Shown here: positions 51,624 through 59,862 of the stretch, in pieces
Layout of the letters: every line of letters begins with the position of its first letter
Numbering within the stretch: position 1 is the first letter of the stretch
Origin: Enterovibrio norvegicus_B
Lineage (GTDB): Bacteria; Pseudomonadota; Gammaproteobacteria; Enterobacterales; Vibrionaceae
Direction of reading: 5' to 3'
Assembly: GCF_002876705.1 (NCBI RefSeq)
Contig: NZ_MDAG01000057.1
Location: forward strand, 1 to 64,000
DNA: 64,000 bases
Program-made: the position numbers and the translations under genes
The notes under the pieces: generated by a model
What the model was told of the DNA's origin: nothing
Database searches by the model: none
The model's input: the letters and a program-made list of their open reading frames with translations, nothing else

Positions 51624-51675
51624 ATAAGGGTAAACCGGGTTTAGCTTCTTAGCTTTATTTGAAAGCAAAACGAAT

Positions 51676-51712
51676 AACGCCCTCATGCCATTGCTGGATG
51701 AGGGCGTTTTTG
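51676..51712. terminator. Bidirectional terminator between the HbpS-like gene and dbpA
   Basis: The stem AACGCCCTCAT / ATGAGGGCGTT with an 11-base loop is followed by TTT. It lies between convergent genes. Confidence 0.82.
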
Positions 51713-51747
51713 GCAGGGCGATATAACGGCCTGCCTATTTTGTTCGA

Positions 51748-53160
51748 TTAGCGCAATTGCCACACACGGTAAGTGCGGCCTTTGATTTTTCCTGCTGACA
51801 ATTTCTTCAGCGCTTTTTTCGCCACGTTGCGTTTAACGGCAACGTAGGAGCGGTAATCGGTGACTTTGATTTTACCAACGTCAGCACCTTGGATGCCATC
51901 ATCGCCGCCAGTCAGTGCGCCAAGGATATCACCCGGGCGAACTTTGCTTTTCTTGCCGCCATCAATGTGCAGTGTTGCCATCAAAGGCTCTGGTGGCAAA
52001 GCTTGCATGACAGACGAATCTGGCAGTTCTTCACCTTTGATTTCGCGGCCTAGGTAATCTTCAAGCAACGCGATTTTGTAACCGTCTTCACTGCCGTAAA
52101 GGGTGTAAGCAGCACCTTGGCTACCCGCACGGCCAGTACGGCCTACGCGGTGAACGTGTACTTCAGTGTCGAACGCAACGTGGTAGTTAATCACGGCATC
52201 CAATGAATCGATGTCGAGGCCACGTGCTGCAACGTCGGTTGCTACCATCACAGTGACACTCTTGTTCGCGAATTTAAGTAGCATTTGGTCGCGGTCGCGT
52301 TGTTCCAAATCACCGTGCAATGCAACGACTGAGAAGCCTTCGTTCTCAAGGCACGCCGCGACATCTTTGGTCTCACGTTTGGTGTTACAGAACACCACCG
52401 CACTTTCTGGCTGGTGATTAAGTAGTAATAACAGCAACGCGTCCATACGCTGACGGTTGCCTTCACACTGATAGAAGTGTTGTGAAATGCTGCTGTTATC
52501 GTGAGTAGATTCTACTTTCACCATCAGCGGACTATTCATAATCTGCTTGCTGATCGCTTGGATCTGCGATGGGAACGTTGCACTGAACAGCAAGGTTTGG
52601 CGACCTGCTGGAATGTCTTGAATGATGGCATCCAGTGCAGGCTGGAAGCCCATTTCTAGCATGCGGTCAGCTTCATCAAGCACCAAGGTGTTGACGTTTT
52701 CTAACGACAGACGGCCCTTCTCTAGGTGGTCTTGAATACGACCTGGTGTGCCAACAACAATGTGTGCACCGTGCTCAAGTGAGCCGATCTGTGGGCCCAT
52801 TGGGACACCACCACATAGGGTGAGCACTTTGATGTTGTGAATGCCACGCGCCAAGGTGCGAATTTCTACGGCGACTTGGTCAGCCAGTTCGCGCGTCGGA
52901 CACATCACCAAAGTTTGAATACGGAAACGCTTTACGTCTAAACGGTTGAGTAGGCCCAAACCGAATGCTGCGGTTTTGCCCGAGCCTGTTTTTCCCTGAC
53001 CAATAACGTCTTTCCCGTCCAAAATGGCAGGGAGACTTTGCGCTTGAATCGGCGTCATGGTTTCGAAACCAATCGTGTTCAAGGTAGAAAGTAGTTCCGC
53101 TTTTAGCGGCAATGTAGAAAACGCAGCCTGTTGGCCTGCAGAGTTTGATTCTTTGGTCAC
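51748..53160 (-). CDS. dbpA: ATP-dependent RNA helicase DbpA
   Basis: DbpA is a DEAD-box helicase for large ribosomal subunit assembly that recognises hairpin 92 of 23S rRNA. The 470-residue protein has the Q motif (GFETMTPIQAQSLP), Walker A GQGKTGSGKTAA, LDEADRMLEMGF, SATFP and HRVGRTGRAG. The C-terminal RNA-binding domain, ending KIKGRTYRVWQLR, is specific for DbpA. The start is GTG with only a weak ribosome-binding site. It stands alone, opposite to the HbpS-like gene. Confidence 0.93.
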   Translation of the reverse strand: MTKESNSAGQQAAFSTLPLKAELLSTLNTIGFETMTPIQAQSLPAILDGKDVIGQGKTGSGKTAAFGLGLLNRLDVKRFRIQTLVMCPTRELADQVAVEIRTLARGIHNIKVLTLCGGVPMGPQIGSLEHGAHIVVGTPGRIQDHLEKGRLSLENVNTLVLDEADRMLEMGFQPALDAIIQDIPAGRQTLLFSATFPSQIQAISKQIMNSPLMVKVESTHDNSSISQHFYQCEGNRQRMDALLLLLLNHQPESAVVFCNTKRETKDVAACLENEGFSVVALHGDLEQRDRDQMLLKFANKSVTVMVATDVAARGLDIDSLDAVINYHVAFDTEVHVHRVGRTGRAGSQGAAYTLYGSEDGYKIALLEDYLGREIKGEELPDSSVMQALPPEPLMATLHIDGGKKSKVRPGDILGALTGGDDGIQGADVGKIKVTDYRSYVAVKRNVAKKALKKLSAGKIKGRTYRVWQLR

Positions 53161-53388
53161 GGAGGTATCCCGAGCAATACTACCTGTTGGTAGCGTATGA
53201 CATGAAAAGGTGATTATCCGATGAATCTTGTCGTGATAGTTGTATCACTGGTTGACAGGAGACACGCGAAACAGCGCCGGACATCGTTGTTTGCTGAAAA
53301 CATGGGGATGTTGAAAGCAAGGGGCGGGACTATATCAGGATTATTCGAACAGTGCGCGATTTGTTTTGCTCATAAAAAGCACAATGTT

Positions 53389-53444
53389 TATACCCTCCTT
53401 TCGGGCGAGTTGAATCCTGCATCTTCAGGTTGTGTTTGGGTGTA
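53389..53444. repeat. Copy C of a dispersed intergenic repeat with inverted ends
   Basis: The ends TATACCC (53389-53395) and GGGTGTA (53438-53444) are near-inverted. The inside carries GCATCTTCAGGTTG, matching copies A (2339) and B (23961). A short GC-rich hairpin-like part, CCTTTCGGGCG, lies near the left end. It is in the 353-bp space between dbpA and the UPF0149 gene, which otherwise holds the dbpA promoter region and a terminator. Confidence 0.6.
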
Positions 53445-53456
53445 GACCGTGGATAA

Positions 53457-53486
53457 AGAAACGGCTGCACAGTGGCAGCCGTTTGA
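53457..53486 (-). terminator. Terminator of the UPF0149 gene
   Basis: The stem AAACGGCTGC / GCAGCCGTTT with a 6-base loop is followed by a T-rich tract on the minus strand, 28 bases after the gene's stop. Confidence 0.8.
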
Positions 53487-53513
53487 AAGTATGCGTTTGA
53501 GATCGAGAGCGAA

Positions 53514-54089
53514 TTACGCCTCTTCTACAAGCTGTGCTGCGCGTTGCGTCAGGCCACAAAGCATCACTGGCATGCCTTTGAAGATTTCTTCGAATTGGGC
53601 CAATTCTGCGGCGCCTTGTGCTTCAAGGGTTGGCAGTGCAGCTTCTGGATCGAACAGCAGGCTAATCGACAGCAATACGCCGCCAAGCAGGGCGCTTTCT
53701 TGGGAATCTTCTGGCATCAGAATTTCCCAATCATCACGCGCAAGTGTCCAGCCTTGCAGCAGGCCTTCACAGTAGAGGCGAGTGTCGGCGGTCACAATGT
53801 CGGTATCGCTCAGCGCGCAGCCTTCAGGCCATTGCCACTCTGCAGACAGCAGCGCGCCGCGTTGCTCGTTCCACAAGTTGACGATGATATTCGCGTATTG
53901 CTCAAGCTGTTCGTGACTTGAGAACGGTGACTCTTCCTCTCCGCCCCACATGAAAGCTAACCATTCACTTGGATCAATCATGTAAGGTGCTGCCGCCATG
54001 GCGGTAACAAAGCCTTTTGTTTGCATCTCAGATAACAACTGATTTTCTAAATCGTTATCTGTCATAAATTGCGTGAGCGAAACTTGCAT
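53514..54089 (-). CDS. YecA/YgfB-type UPF0149 family protein
   Basis: The 191-residue acidic, mostly helical protein resembles the UPF0149 (YecA/YgfB) family, with GFVTAMAAAPYMIDPSEWLAFMWGGEE near residues 26-52 and CEGLLQGWTLARDDW in the middle. It lacks the C-terminal SEC-C zinc motif seen in YecA. Family roles are poorly known. I chose ATG 54089; the frame opens to 54200, but the added residues are basic and not family-like. It appears monocistronic. Confidence 0.82.
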   Translation of the reverse strand: MQVSLTQFMTDNDLENQLLSEMQTKGFVTAMAAAPYMIDPSEWLAFMWGGEEESPFSSHEQLEQYANIIVNLWNEQRGALLSAEWQWPEGCALSDTDIVTADTRLYCEGLLQGWTLARDDWEILMPEDSQESALLGGVLLSISLLFDPEAALPTLEAQGAAELAQFEEIFKGMPVMLCGLTQRAAQLVEEA

Positions 54090-54210
54090 ATCTACGTCTC
54101 TGTATTGATGTTGGCTGTATTCTAGCAGTGACTTGCTAAGTACTGAAAAAAAATGCCGACTTTTCAACGCAAAGCGCTTCACTCGTGAGAAAGGCGCCAT
54201 CTAAACGAAC

Positions 54211-54232
54211 AAAACCCAGCGCAAGGCTGGGC
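54211..54232 (-). terminator. Terminator of the dddTBC operon
   Basis: On the minus strand the stem CCCAGC / GCTGGG is followed by TTTTGTT, 28 bases after the dddC stop. Confidence 0.72.
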
Positions 54233-54259
54233 TTTGTTGTGATCCATGTCATTACCGAA

Positions 54260-55753
54260 TTAGAGCACTGGCATGGAGAACGTCGCACCTTCTCTAACAT
54301 TTGCTGATGGCCAACGTTGTGTAATGGTTTTCCTGCGCGTATAGAATTTGACCGAATCAGGCCCATACGCATGCAGATCACCAAACAAAGATTGTTTCCA
54401 ACCGCCAAAGCTGTGATAGGCAACGGGAACAGGGAGCGGCACATTGATACCGACCATGCCGACCTTGATGTTATCAGAGAAGTAGCGCGCGGCTTCACCG
54501 TCACGGGTAAAGATGCAGGTGCCATTGCCGTATGCATGTTTGTCGATCAAATCCATCGCGCCTTGCATCGAATCCGCGCGGATGATTTGTAATACAGGCC
54601 CGAAGATTTCTTGTTGATAGCTTTCCATGGTCGGAGACACATTATCAATCAACGTCGCCCCAACAAAGTACCCGCTTGAGTAACCTTCAATATTGGGGTG
54701 TCTTCCATCAGCAACAATCGTGGCGCCATCTTGCTCTGCGGAATCAATGTATGACACCACTTTTTGTTGATGCTCTCTGCTGATCAGCGGGCCAAAATCG
54801 TTATCATTATCATAGAACGCACCCACGCGAAGTTCTTGCAACTTTGGCTTGAGCATGGCTGCGAGCTTATCGGCGGTTTCGTTGCCGACGGCAACCGCAA
54901 CAGATAACGCCATGCAACGTTCGCCACTTGAACCGTATGCCGCACCAATCAGTTGGTTTACCGCATTGTCGAGGTCGCAATCAGGCATCACGATGGCGTG
55001 GTTCTTCGCACCGCCTAGTGCTTGGCAACGTTTGCCGTTTTGACTTGCTGTTTCGTAAATGTACTTTGCAATTGGCGTACTGCCAACGAAGCTGATCGCT
55101 TCAACCTCTGTACTTTCAAGCAGGCGATCGACCACAGGCTTGCCGCCTTGAATGACTTGCATCACGCCATCAGGTAGACCTGCTTCTTTGAGAAGATTGG
55201 CAATGTACAAAGCGGCACTGGGGTCTTTTTCTGACGGTTTGAGAATAAAGCAGTTACCGCAGACGATGGCCATCGGGAACATCCAAAGTGGCACCATGGC
55301 GGGGAAGTTGAACGGTGTAATGCCTGCTACCACACCGAGAGGTTGGTGCTCAGACCAAGAATCAATCGACGGGCCGACATTCTTGCTAAATTCACCTTTC
55401 AACAGCTCTGCCGCTGAACATGCATATTCAACGTTTTCGATGCCGCGCTGCAATTCACCCGCCGCATCGTGGGCGATCTTGCCGTGCTCCTCACCAATCA
55501 GTCGGCAAATCTCATCTTTATGTTCTTCCAATAATTGCTTGTAGCGGAACATGACACGCGCGCGCTTGATCGGCGGCTCGTTACGCCATGTTTGAAAAGC
55601 GATTTTCGCGGCCTCGATGGCTTCATCCACCAAGGCATCATTGGCTAAGAAAAGTTCTTTAGTGGCTTCGCCTGTGGCAGGGTTGTACACCAACTGTGTT
55701 TGCTCGCCGTCTTCACGCTGTTCGCCGTTGATCAAGTGTCCAATTGTTTTCAT
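54260..55753 (-). CDS. dddC: Methylmalonate-semialdehyde dehydrogenase-like protein DddC
   Basis: The 497-residue aldehyde dehydrogenase is of the CoA-acylating MmsA type, with GSTPIAKYIYETA, the catalytic Cys in YGSSGERCMALSVAV (near 284), and EIFGPVLQIIRADS. In DMSP catabolism DddC oxidises malonate semialdehyde, made from 3-hydroxypropionate, to acetyl-CoA. The valine-pathway MmsA is close in sequence, but the context of dddB, dddT and dddD decides. It lies 18 bases after dddB on the minus strand, with GAGGAACC before the ATG. Confidence 0.9.
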   Translation of the reverse strand: MKTIGHLINGEQREDGEQTQLVYNPATGEATKELFLANDALVDEAIEAAKIAFQTWRNEPPIKRARVMFRYKQLLEEHKDEICRLIGEEHGKIAHDAAGELQRGIENVEYACSAAELLKGEFSKNVGPSIDSWSEHQPLGVVAGITPFNFPAMVPLWMFPMAIVCGNCFILKPSEKDPSAALYIANLLKEAGLPDGVMQVIQGGKPVVDRLLESTEVEAISFVGSTPIAKYIYETASQNGKRCQALGGAKNHAIVMPDCDLDNAVNQLIGAAYGSSGERCMALSVAVAVGNETADKLAAMLKPKLQELRVGAFYDNDNDFGPLISREHQQKVVSYIDSAEQDGATIVADGRHPNIEGYSSGYFVGATLIDNVSPTMESYQQEIFGPVLQIIRADSMQGAMDLIDKHAYGNGTCIFTRDGEAARYFSDNIKVGMVGINVPLPVPVAYHSFGGWKQSLFGDLHAYGPDSVKFYTRRKTITQRWPSANVREGATFSMPVL

Positions 55754-55771
55754 TTGTATGGTTCCTCTTCC

Positions 55772-56932
55772 TTAAGACCAAAGATTTAGGTAAAGATTTT
55801 TCATTTCATCGGGCGTCGGCACTTTCGGATTGTTAGCGGGCGAGCCGGACAGCAAGGCTTGTTCGATCATGGTGTTGAGCACGGTTTCGAACATGGAGAA
55901 TTCCACCCCAAATTCTTTCAGAGTGGGAACGTTGAGTTCGGCATTGATAGCGGCGAGTTCCTCGACCAAACGCGCATTGGCGACATCGATAGGATCGTCT
56001 TTTTGAGCAATGCCCATGGCAACCGCACAGTCAGCATAGCGTTCTGGCGCTGCTTCAATGGAGAATGCCGTCACGGTAGGTAATAACATCGCGTTTGATA
56101 AGCCATGCGGCACGTGGAAGAACGCGCCAATTGGGCGGCTCATGCCGTGCACCAGAGCCACGGAGGCATTCGAAAATGCGATGCCCGCATAGGTTGCGCC
56201 CCGCATGAGTTTTTCACGTGCATCTGTGTCTCTTCCGTCGTGATAAACCTTACGGAGGTTTGGCGCGATGAGGCGAATGGCTTCAAGGGCGTGGTAATCG
56301 CTAAATGGACTGGCCTTTTTGCTCACATATGCCTCGATAGCGTGCGTGAGGGCATCAATGCCTGTGTCTGCGGTGGTGCGGGCAGGCAGAGACATGGTGA
56401 GTTCATAATCGACAACCGCAGCATAGGGGGCAAACCCTAATCCAACACACAGCATTTTTTCATCAGATTCGTCATCGGTGATCACGGTAAAGCGCGTTAC
56501 TTCGGAGCCAGTACCTGCGGTGGTTGGAATGGCGATGATAGGAATGCCTTCTTCATTCACCATGCGAGGCACTTTGTAGTCACGCATTTTTCCGCCAAAG
56601 CGTGCCAGAATACTGACTGCTTTCGCACTGTCGATTGCGCTACCGCCACCCAATGCAATGATGCAATCAAAGTTGCCTTCACGCGTCACCAGTACCGCTT
56701 CTTCTATCGAACTAGAAGTTGGCTCAGGAATGGTGTCGGCATACACGCTGGATTCGATACCCGCTTCAATCAGGATGCCTTGAATCTTCGCGACGTAACC
56801 GAATTCAACCATGTTTTTATCAGTGATCAGCAACACACGTGATGCATTCAAATTTTTGACCATGTTTGGAACTTGCGCGACGGCACCGCCGCCAATTTCC
56901 ATCATTCGAGGTAAGGTGACTGATGCGCTCAT
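55772..56932 (-). CDS. dddB: Iron-containing alcohol dehydrogenase DddB
   Basis: The 386-residue protein is a group III, iron-dependent alcohol dehydrogenase. It shows the NAD-binding GGGSAIDSAKAV (about 95-106), TAGTGSEVTRFTVI, and metal-binding His residues in ALTHAIEAYVS and HGMSRPIGAFFHVPHGLSNA. In the ddd pathway DddB oxidises 3-hydroxypropionate to malonate semialdehyde. Its ATG overlaps the dddT stop by 4 bases, so translation is coupled. dddC follows. Confidence 0.9.
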   Translation of the reverse strand: MSASVTLPRMMEIGGGAVAQVPNMVKNLNASRVLLITDKNMVEFGYVAKIQGILIEAGIESSVYADTIPEPTSSSIEEAVLVTREGNFDCIIALGGGSAIDSAKAVSILARFGGKMRDYKVPRMVNEEGIPIIAIPTTAGTGSEVTRFTVITDDESDEKMLCVGLGFAPYAAVVDYELTMSLPARTTADTGIDALTHAIEAYVSKKASPFSDYHALEAIRLIAPNLRKVYHDGRDTDAREKLMRGATYAGIAFSNASVALVHGMSRPIGAFFHVPHGLSNAMLLPTVTAFSIEAAPERYADCAVAMGIAQKDDPIDVANARLVEELAAINAELNVPTLKEFGVEFSMFETVLNTMIEQALLSGSPANNPKVPTPDEMKNLYLNLWS

Positions 56933-58500
56933 TTTGCTACTCCTATGACTTCAGGTTTTCCAGGAAGAGGTTCTGCTCTTAGTGCTTTGTAAAGACCAAC
57001 GATGGTGGCGATGATCACGATGGAATAGGGCAATGCGGCGATGATGGAGGCGGTTTGCAATGCGCCTAACCCACCCGCAAGCAGTAATACGGCAGCGACA
57101 AGCCCAATCGACATGCCCCAAAAAATACGGTAACGCATGGGTGGGTGAGGGTTACCCATAGAAATGAGGGTGCAGATAACCAGCGTGGCGGAATCTGCAG
57201 AAGTCACGAAATACGTCACCAGCATGATGGTGCAAATAGATGCACCGAGCGTGGTCAGAATGGTACCTGCATCCATCAGTTCGATCGTTTTGAACAAGGC
57301 CAGCGTAAGGTCGTCATTCACGGCATCGACTACGCCGCCTTGACCAAACAGTTCGATGTACATCGCTGTGTTGCCGAAAATGGTGATCCAAAATGCTGCC
57401 AGCATGGTGGGGGCGATAAGCACACCAAGGATGAATTCACGAATGGTGCGGCCACGGGAGATACGCGCGATGAAAATGCCACAGAAAGGTGCCCATGCAA
57501 TCCACCATCCCCAATAGAAAATGGTCCAAGAGCCTTGCCACGTATGCTCAGGGTTTGGATCAACCCAAAGGCCTAGCGACGTAACATTGAGCATGTAGTC
57601 GCCTAAGTTGGTAAAGAAGGATCCAATCACATATGCCGTTGGGCCAAGGATGATAAAGAACGCAAGCATGACAACAGTAAGCTGCATATTCAGCTCACTA
57701 AGAATGCGGATACCTTTGTTGACGCCAGTGATGACCGAGAACGTCGCGATGATTGAAATTACTACGATCAATACCATCTGCGTCGTTGTGCTGACTTCGA
57801 CACCGAAGAGGTAGTTCAGCCCTGCGTTCATTTGCTGTGCGCCCAATCCTAAGGACGTTGCAATACCAAACACGGTGCCGAACACGGCCAACAAATCAGC
57901 AGCATGACCTATCGGGCCATAAATACGGTTACCCAATAAAGGGTAAAGGCCAGAGCGAATAGAAAGAGGTAAGCCTTTGCGATAAGAAAAATAAGCAAGA
58001 GAGAGTCCACAAAGAGCAAACAAGCCCCAACCGTGCAAACCCCAATGAAAAATACTGACGCGCATAGCAACTTGTGCCGCTTCAATGGTGAGGGCATTGT
58101 CAGGTGAGATAAACGGATTACTTTGAAGGTGATACATAGGCTCTGCGATACTCCAAAATAGAATACCAATGCCTATTCCTGCACCGAACAACATCGAAAA
58201 CCAAGAGAAAAAGCCAAACTCTGGCCTTTCATCATCTTTTCCTAGTCGAATGCTGCCGTAGCGACTAAACACCAAGTAGACAGCGATGAACAGAAACACG
58301 CTCATCAATCCCACGTAGTACCAAGCAAAGTTTGACGCGATGTAGCCTTTAGCGGCTGAGTAAACACTGTTTGCGTGTTCAGGCATGATTACCGTGTATA
58401 AAACAAACAATACAGCAAGCGCGGAAGAGCCAATTGCCATGACAGGGTTAACCCCTGCAAAAATTCCTTTTGAGTTGCTTGGATTTACATCCGTTTCCAT
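56929..58500 (-). CDS. dddT: BCCT-family DMSP transporter DddT
   Basis: The 523-residue transporter belongs to the betaine/choline/carnitine family, with about 12 helices and the Trp-rich signature GWWIAWAPFCGIFIARISRGRTIREF in helix 8. BCCT proteins import onium compounds such as betaine and DMSP, driven by sodium or protons. Placed upstream of dddB and dddC and opposite dddR and dddD, it is the DddT of the cluster. It has a strong GAGGAG before the ATG. A 13-bp AT-rich element 157 bases upstream recurs before dddD in the same orientation. Confidence 0.92.
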   Translation of the reverse strand: METDVNPSNSKGIFAGVNPVMAIGSSALAVLFVLYTVIMPEHANSVYSAAKGYIASNFAWYYVGLMSVFLFIAVYLVFSRYGSIRLGKDDERPEFGFFSWFSMLFGAGIGIGILFWSIAEPMYHLQSNPFISPDNALTIEAAQVAMRVSIFHWGLHGWGLFALCGLSLAYFSYRKGLPLSIRSGLYPLLGNRIYGPIGHAADLLAVFGTVFGIATSLGLGAQQMNAGLNYLFGVEVSTTTQMVLIVVISIIATFSVITGVNKGIRILSELNMQLTVVMLAFFIILGPTAYVIGSFFTNLGDYMLNVTSLGLWVDPNPEHTWQGSWTIFYWGWWIAWAPFCGIFIARISRGRTIREFILGVLIAPTMLAAFWITIFGNTAMYIELFGQGGVVDAVNDDLTLALFKTIELMDAGTILTTLGASICTIMLVTYFVTSADSATLVICTLISMGNPHPPMRYRIFWGMSIGLVAAVLLLAGGLGALQTASIIAALPYSIVIIATIVGLYKALRAEPLPGKPEVIGVAK

Positions 58501-58656
58501 TGCATAACTCCTCGTCCGAATATGTGTATATAAATACCGTTATTCGTCACAATTTTTATTTATGTATTAAATGCGTCATGATTTTGTCGCGATTTAGCAT
58601 GTGTCCTTTGGCTTTTTGACGTTAAGTAAACTTTCATATTTAGAGATACCCTCGCA

Positions 58657-58669
58657 ATTAATAAAAATT
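58657..58669. promoter_or_regulatory. 13-bp element shared by the dddT and dddD upstream regions (dddT copy)
   Basis: Read on the minus strand toward dddT, this is AATTTTTATTAAT. It is exactly the sequence at 59741-59753 in front of dddD on the plus strand, in the same orientation relative to the gene. It is a candidate DddR target. A near match, AATTTTTATTTAT, lies at 58552-58564. Confidence 0.4.
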
Positions 58670-58777
58670 CGGTCATTGGTATAAGAAAATTTATACGTGA
58701 GGGTGTTGATAATTTTGATGGCTTTTTACGTAATTGTTTTTATTACATTCGGCGAGAAACACATCAGGAAAATAGCG

Positions 58778-59704
58778 ATGAAAAAGAGATTACCGCCTCT
58801 GAATTGGCTTCGTTCTTTCGAAGCCGCAGCAAGGCACTTGAGCTTCACCCATGCATCCCAAGAACTGCACATTACCCAAGCGGCTATCAGCCAGCAGATC
58901 AAGGGGCTGGAAAGTCAATTAGGCACAACGTTGTTTGTGCGTCTTCCGCGGGGGCTTGAGTTAACAGAAGCGGGCGCTGCTTATCTTCCTGTTGTGCATG
59001 AGGCGATTGAAAAACTGTCTGAAATCACGGAGGAGTTGTTTGGTCAAGGACGGTCAAAGCTGCTTAATGTTCGGGTGAACTTGGTGTTTTTCATCCATTG
59101 GCTCGCCCCTAGGCTTCAGACATTTTCAGACAATAATCCAAACATAAACCTGAGAATTACCAGTAATATATGGGTGAATAACCGTGAAAATTCAAACAAT
59201 TTTGATGTTGAGGTTACCCACGGAAAAGGCAAATGGGCACACTTAGAAGCACACCGTCTTACATGGGATGTACTTTACCCTGTTTGTAGCCCGACGTTTG
59301 CTGCAACATTGGATACGGCGTTCTCTCCTAGTGATTTGTTGAAGCAAAAACTCATTCATGTCATTGGCTACGAAGATGGCTGGGGACACTGGTTCACACG
59401 CATGGGGTTACCCTATGCGGAGTTTGATCGTGGCAGTCAGTTCGATACCTTGGTTAATGCGTTAGAAGTGGCGGTCAATCATGGCGGGATAGCCCTAGGT
59501 AGGAGCAGTTTGGTGGAAAGATACATCGATGAAGGAAAGCTGGTCCGTTTATTTGATACCAAAGTGACGACGCAAGAAGCATTTTATTTGGTGAGCTCTA
59601 AATCAAAAGCCCTCCATCCACACGCGCAAGCATTTATTGATTGGTTATTGACTGAGGTTGAAAAGGATCAGTCAAACAAGCTATTTCTTGATTTATATAA
59701 TTAA
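58778..59704 (+). CDS. dddR: LysR-family regulator DddR
   Basis: The 308-residue LysR-type regulator has an N-terminal helix-turn-helix (about residues 6-64: LPPLNWLRSFEAAARHLSFTHASQELHITQAAISQQIKGLE) and a C-terminal effector domain, like the GcvA subgroup. I chose ATG 58778 (AGGA 8 bases upstream); the frame opens at 58697 but with a hydrophobic non-homologous lead. It lies between divergent dddT and co-directional dddD, and is probably the regulator that senses DMSP or a product and activates both sides, as DddR does in Marinomonas. Confidence 0.9.
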   Translation: MKKRLPPLNWLRSFEAAARHLSFTHASQELHITQAAISQQIKGLESQLGTTLFVRLPRGLELTEAGAAYLPVVHEAIEKLSEITEELFGQGRSKLLNVRVNLVFFIHWLAPRLQTFSDNNPNINLRITSNIWVNNRENSNNFDVEVTHGKGKWAHLEAHRLTWDVLYPVCSPTFAATLDTAFSPSDLLKQKLIHVIGYEDGWGHWFTRMGLPYAEFDRGSQFDTLVNALEVAVNHGGIALGRSSLVERYIDEGKLVRLFDTKVTTQEAFYLVSSKSKALHPHAQAFIDWLLTEVEKDQSNKLFLDLYN

Positions 59705-59740
59705 TTGTATGAGCCATTAATTTATTTAACGCTTAGGCCT

Positions 59741-59753
59741 AATTTTTATTAAT
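59741..59753. promoter_or_regulatory. 13-bp element shared by the dddT and dddD upstream regions (dddD copy)
   Basis: AATTTTTATTAAT lies 109 bases before the dddD start and is identical to the dddT copy. Being AT-rich, it could match by chance; the equal orientation toward both genes supports a role. Confidence 0.4.
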
Positions 59754-59862
59754 GGTGAATAAATAAATGCCAAATTAACATCGGTCGCAATGAAGCTCCC
59801 TTTCTTTATAAAGGGACTTTCTCATTTCATGGATATACCTCTTTGGACAGGAGTTGGAATAA

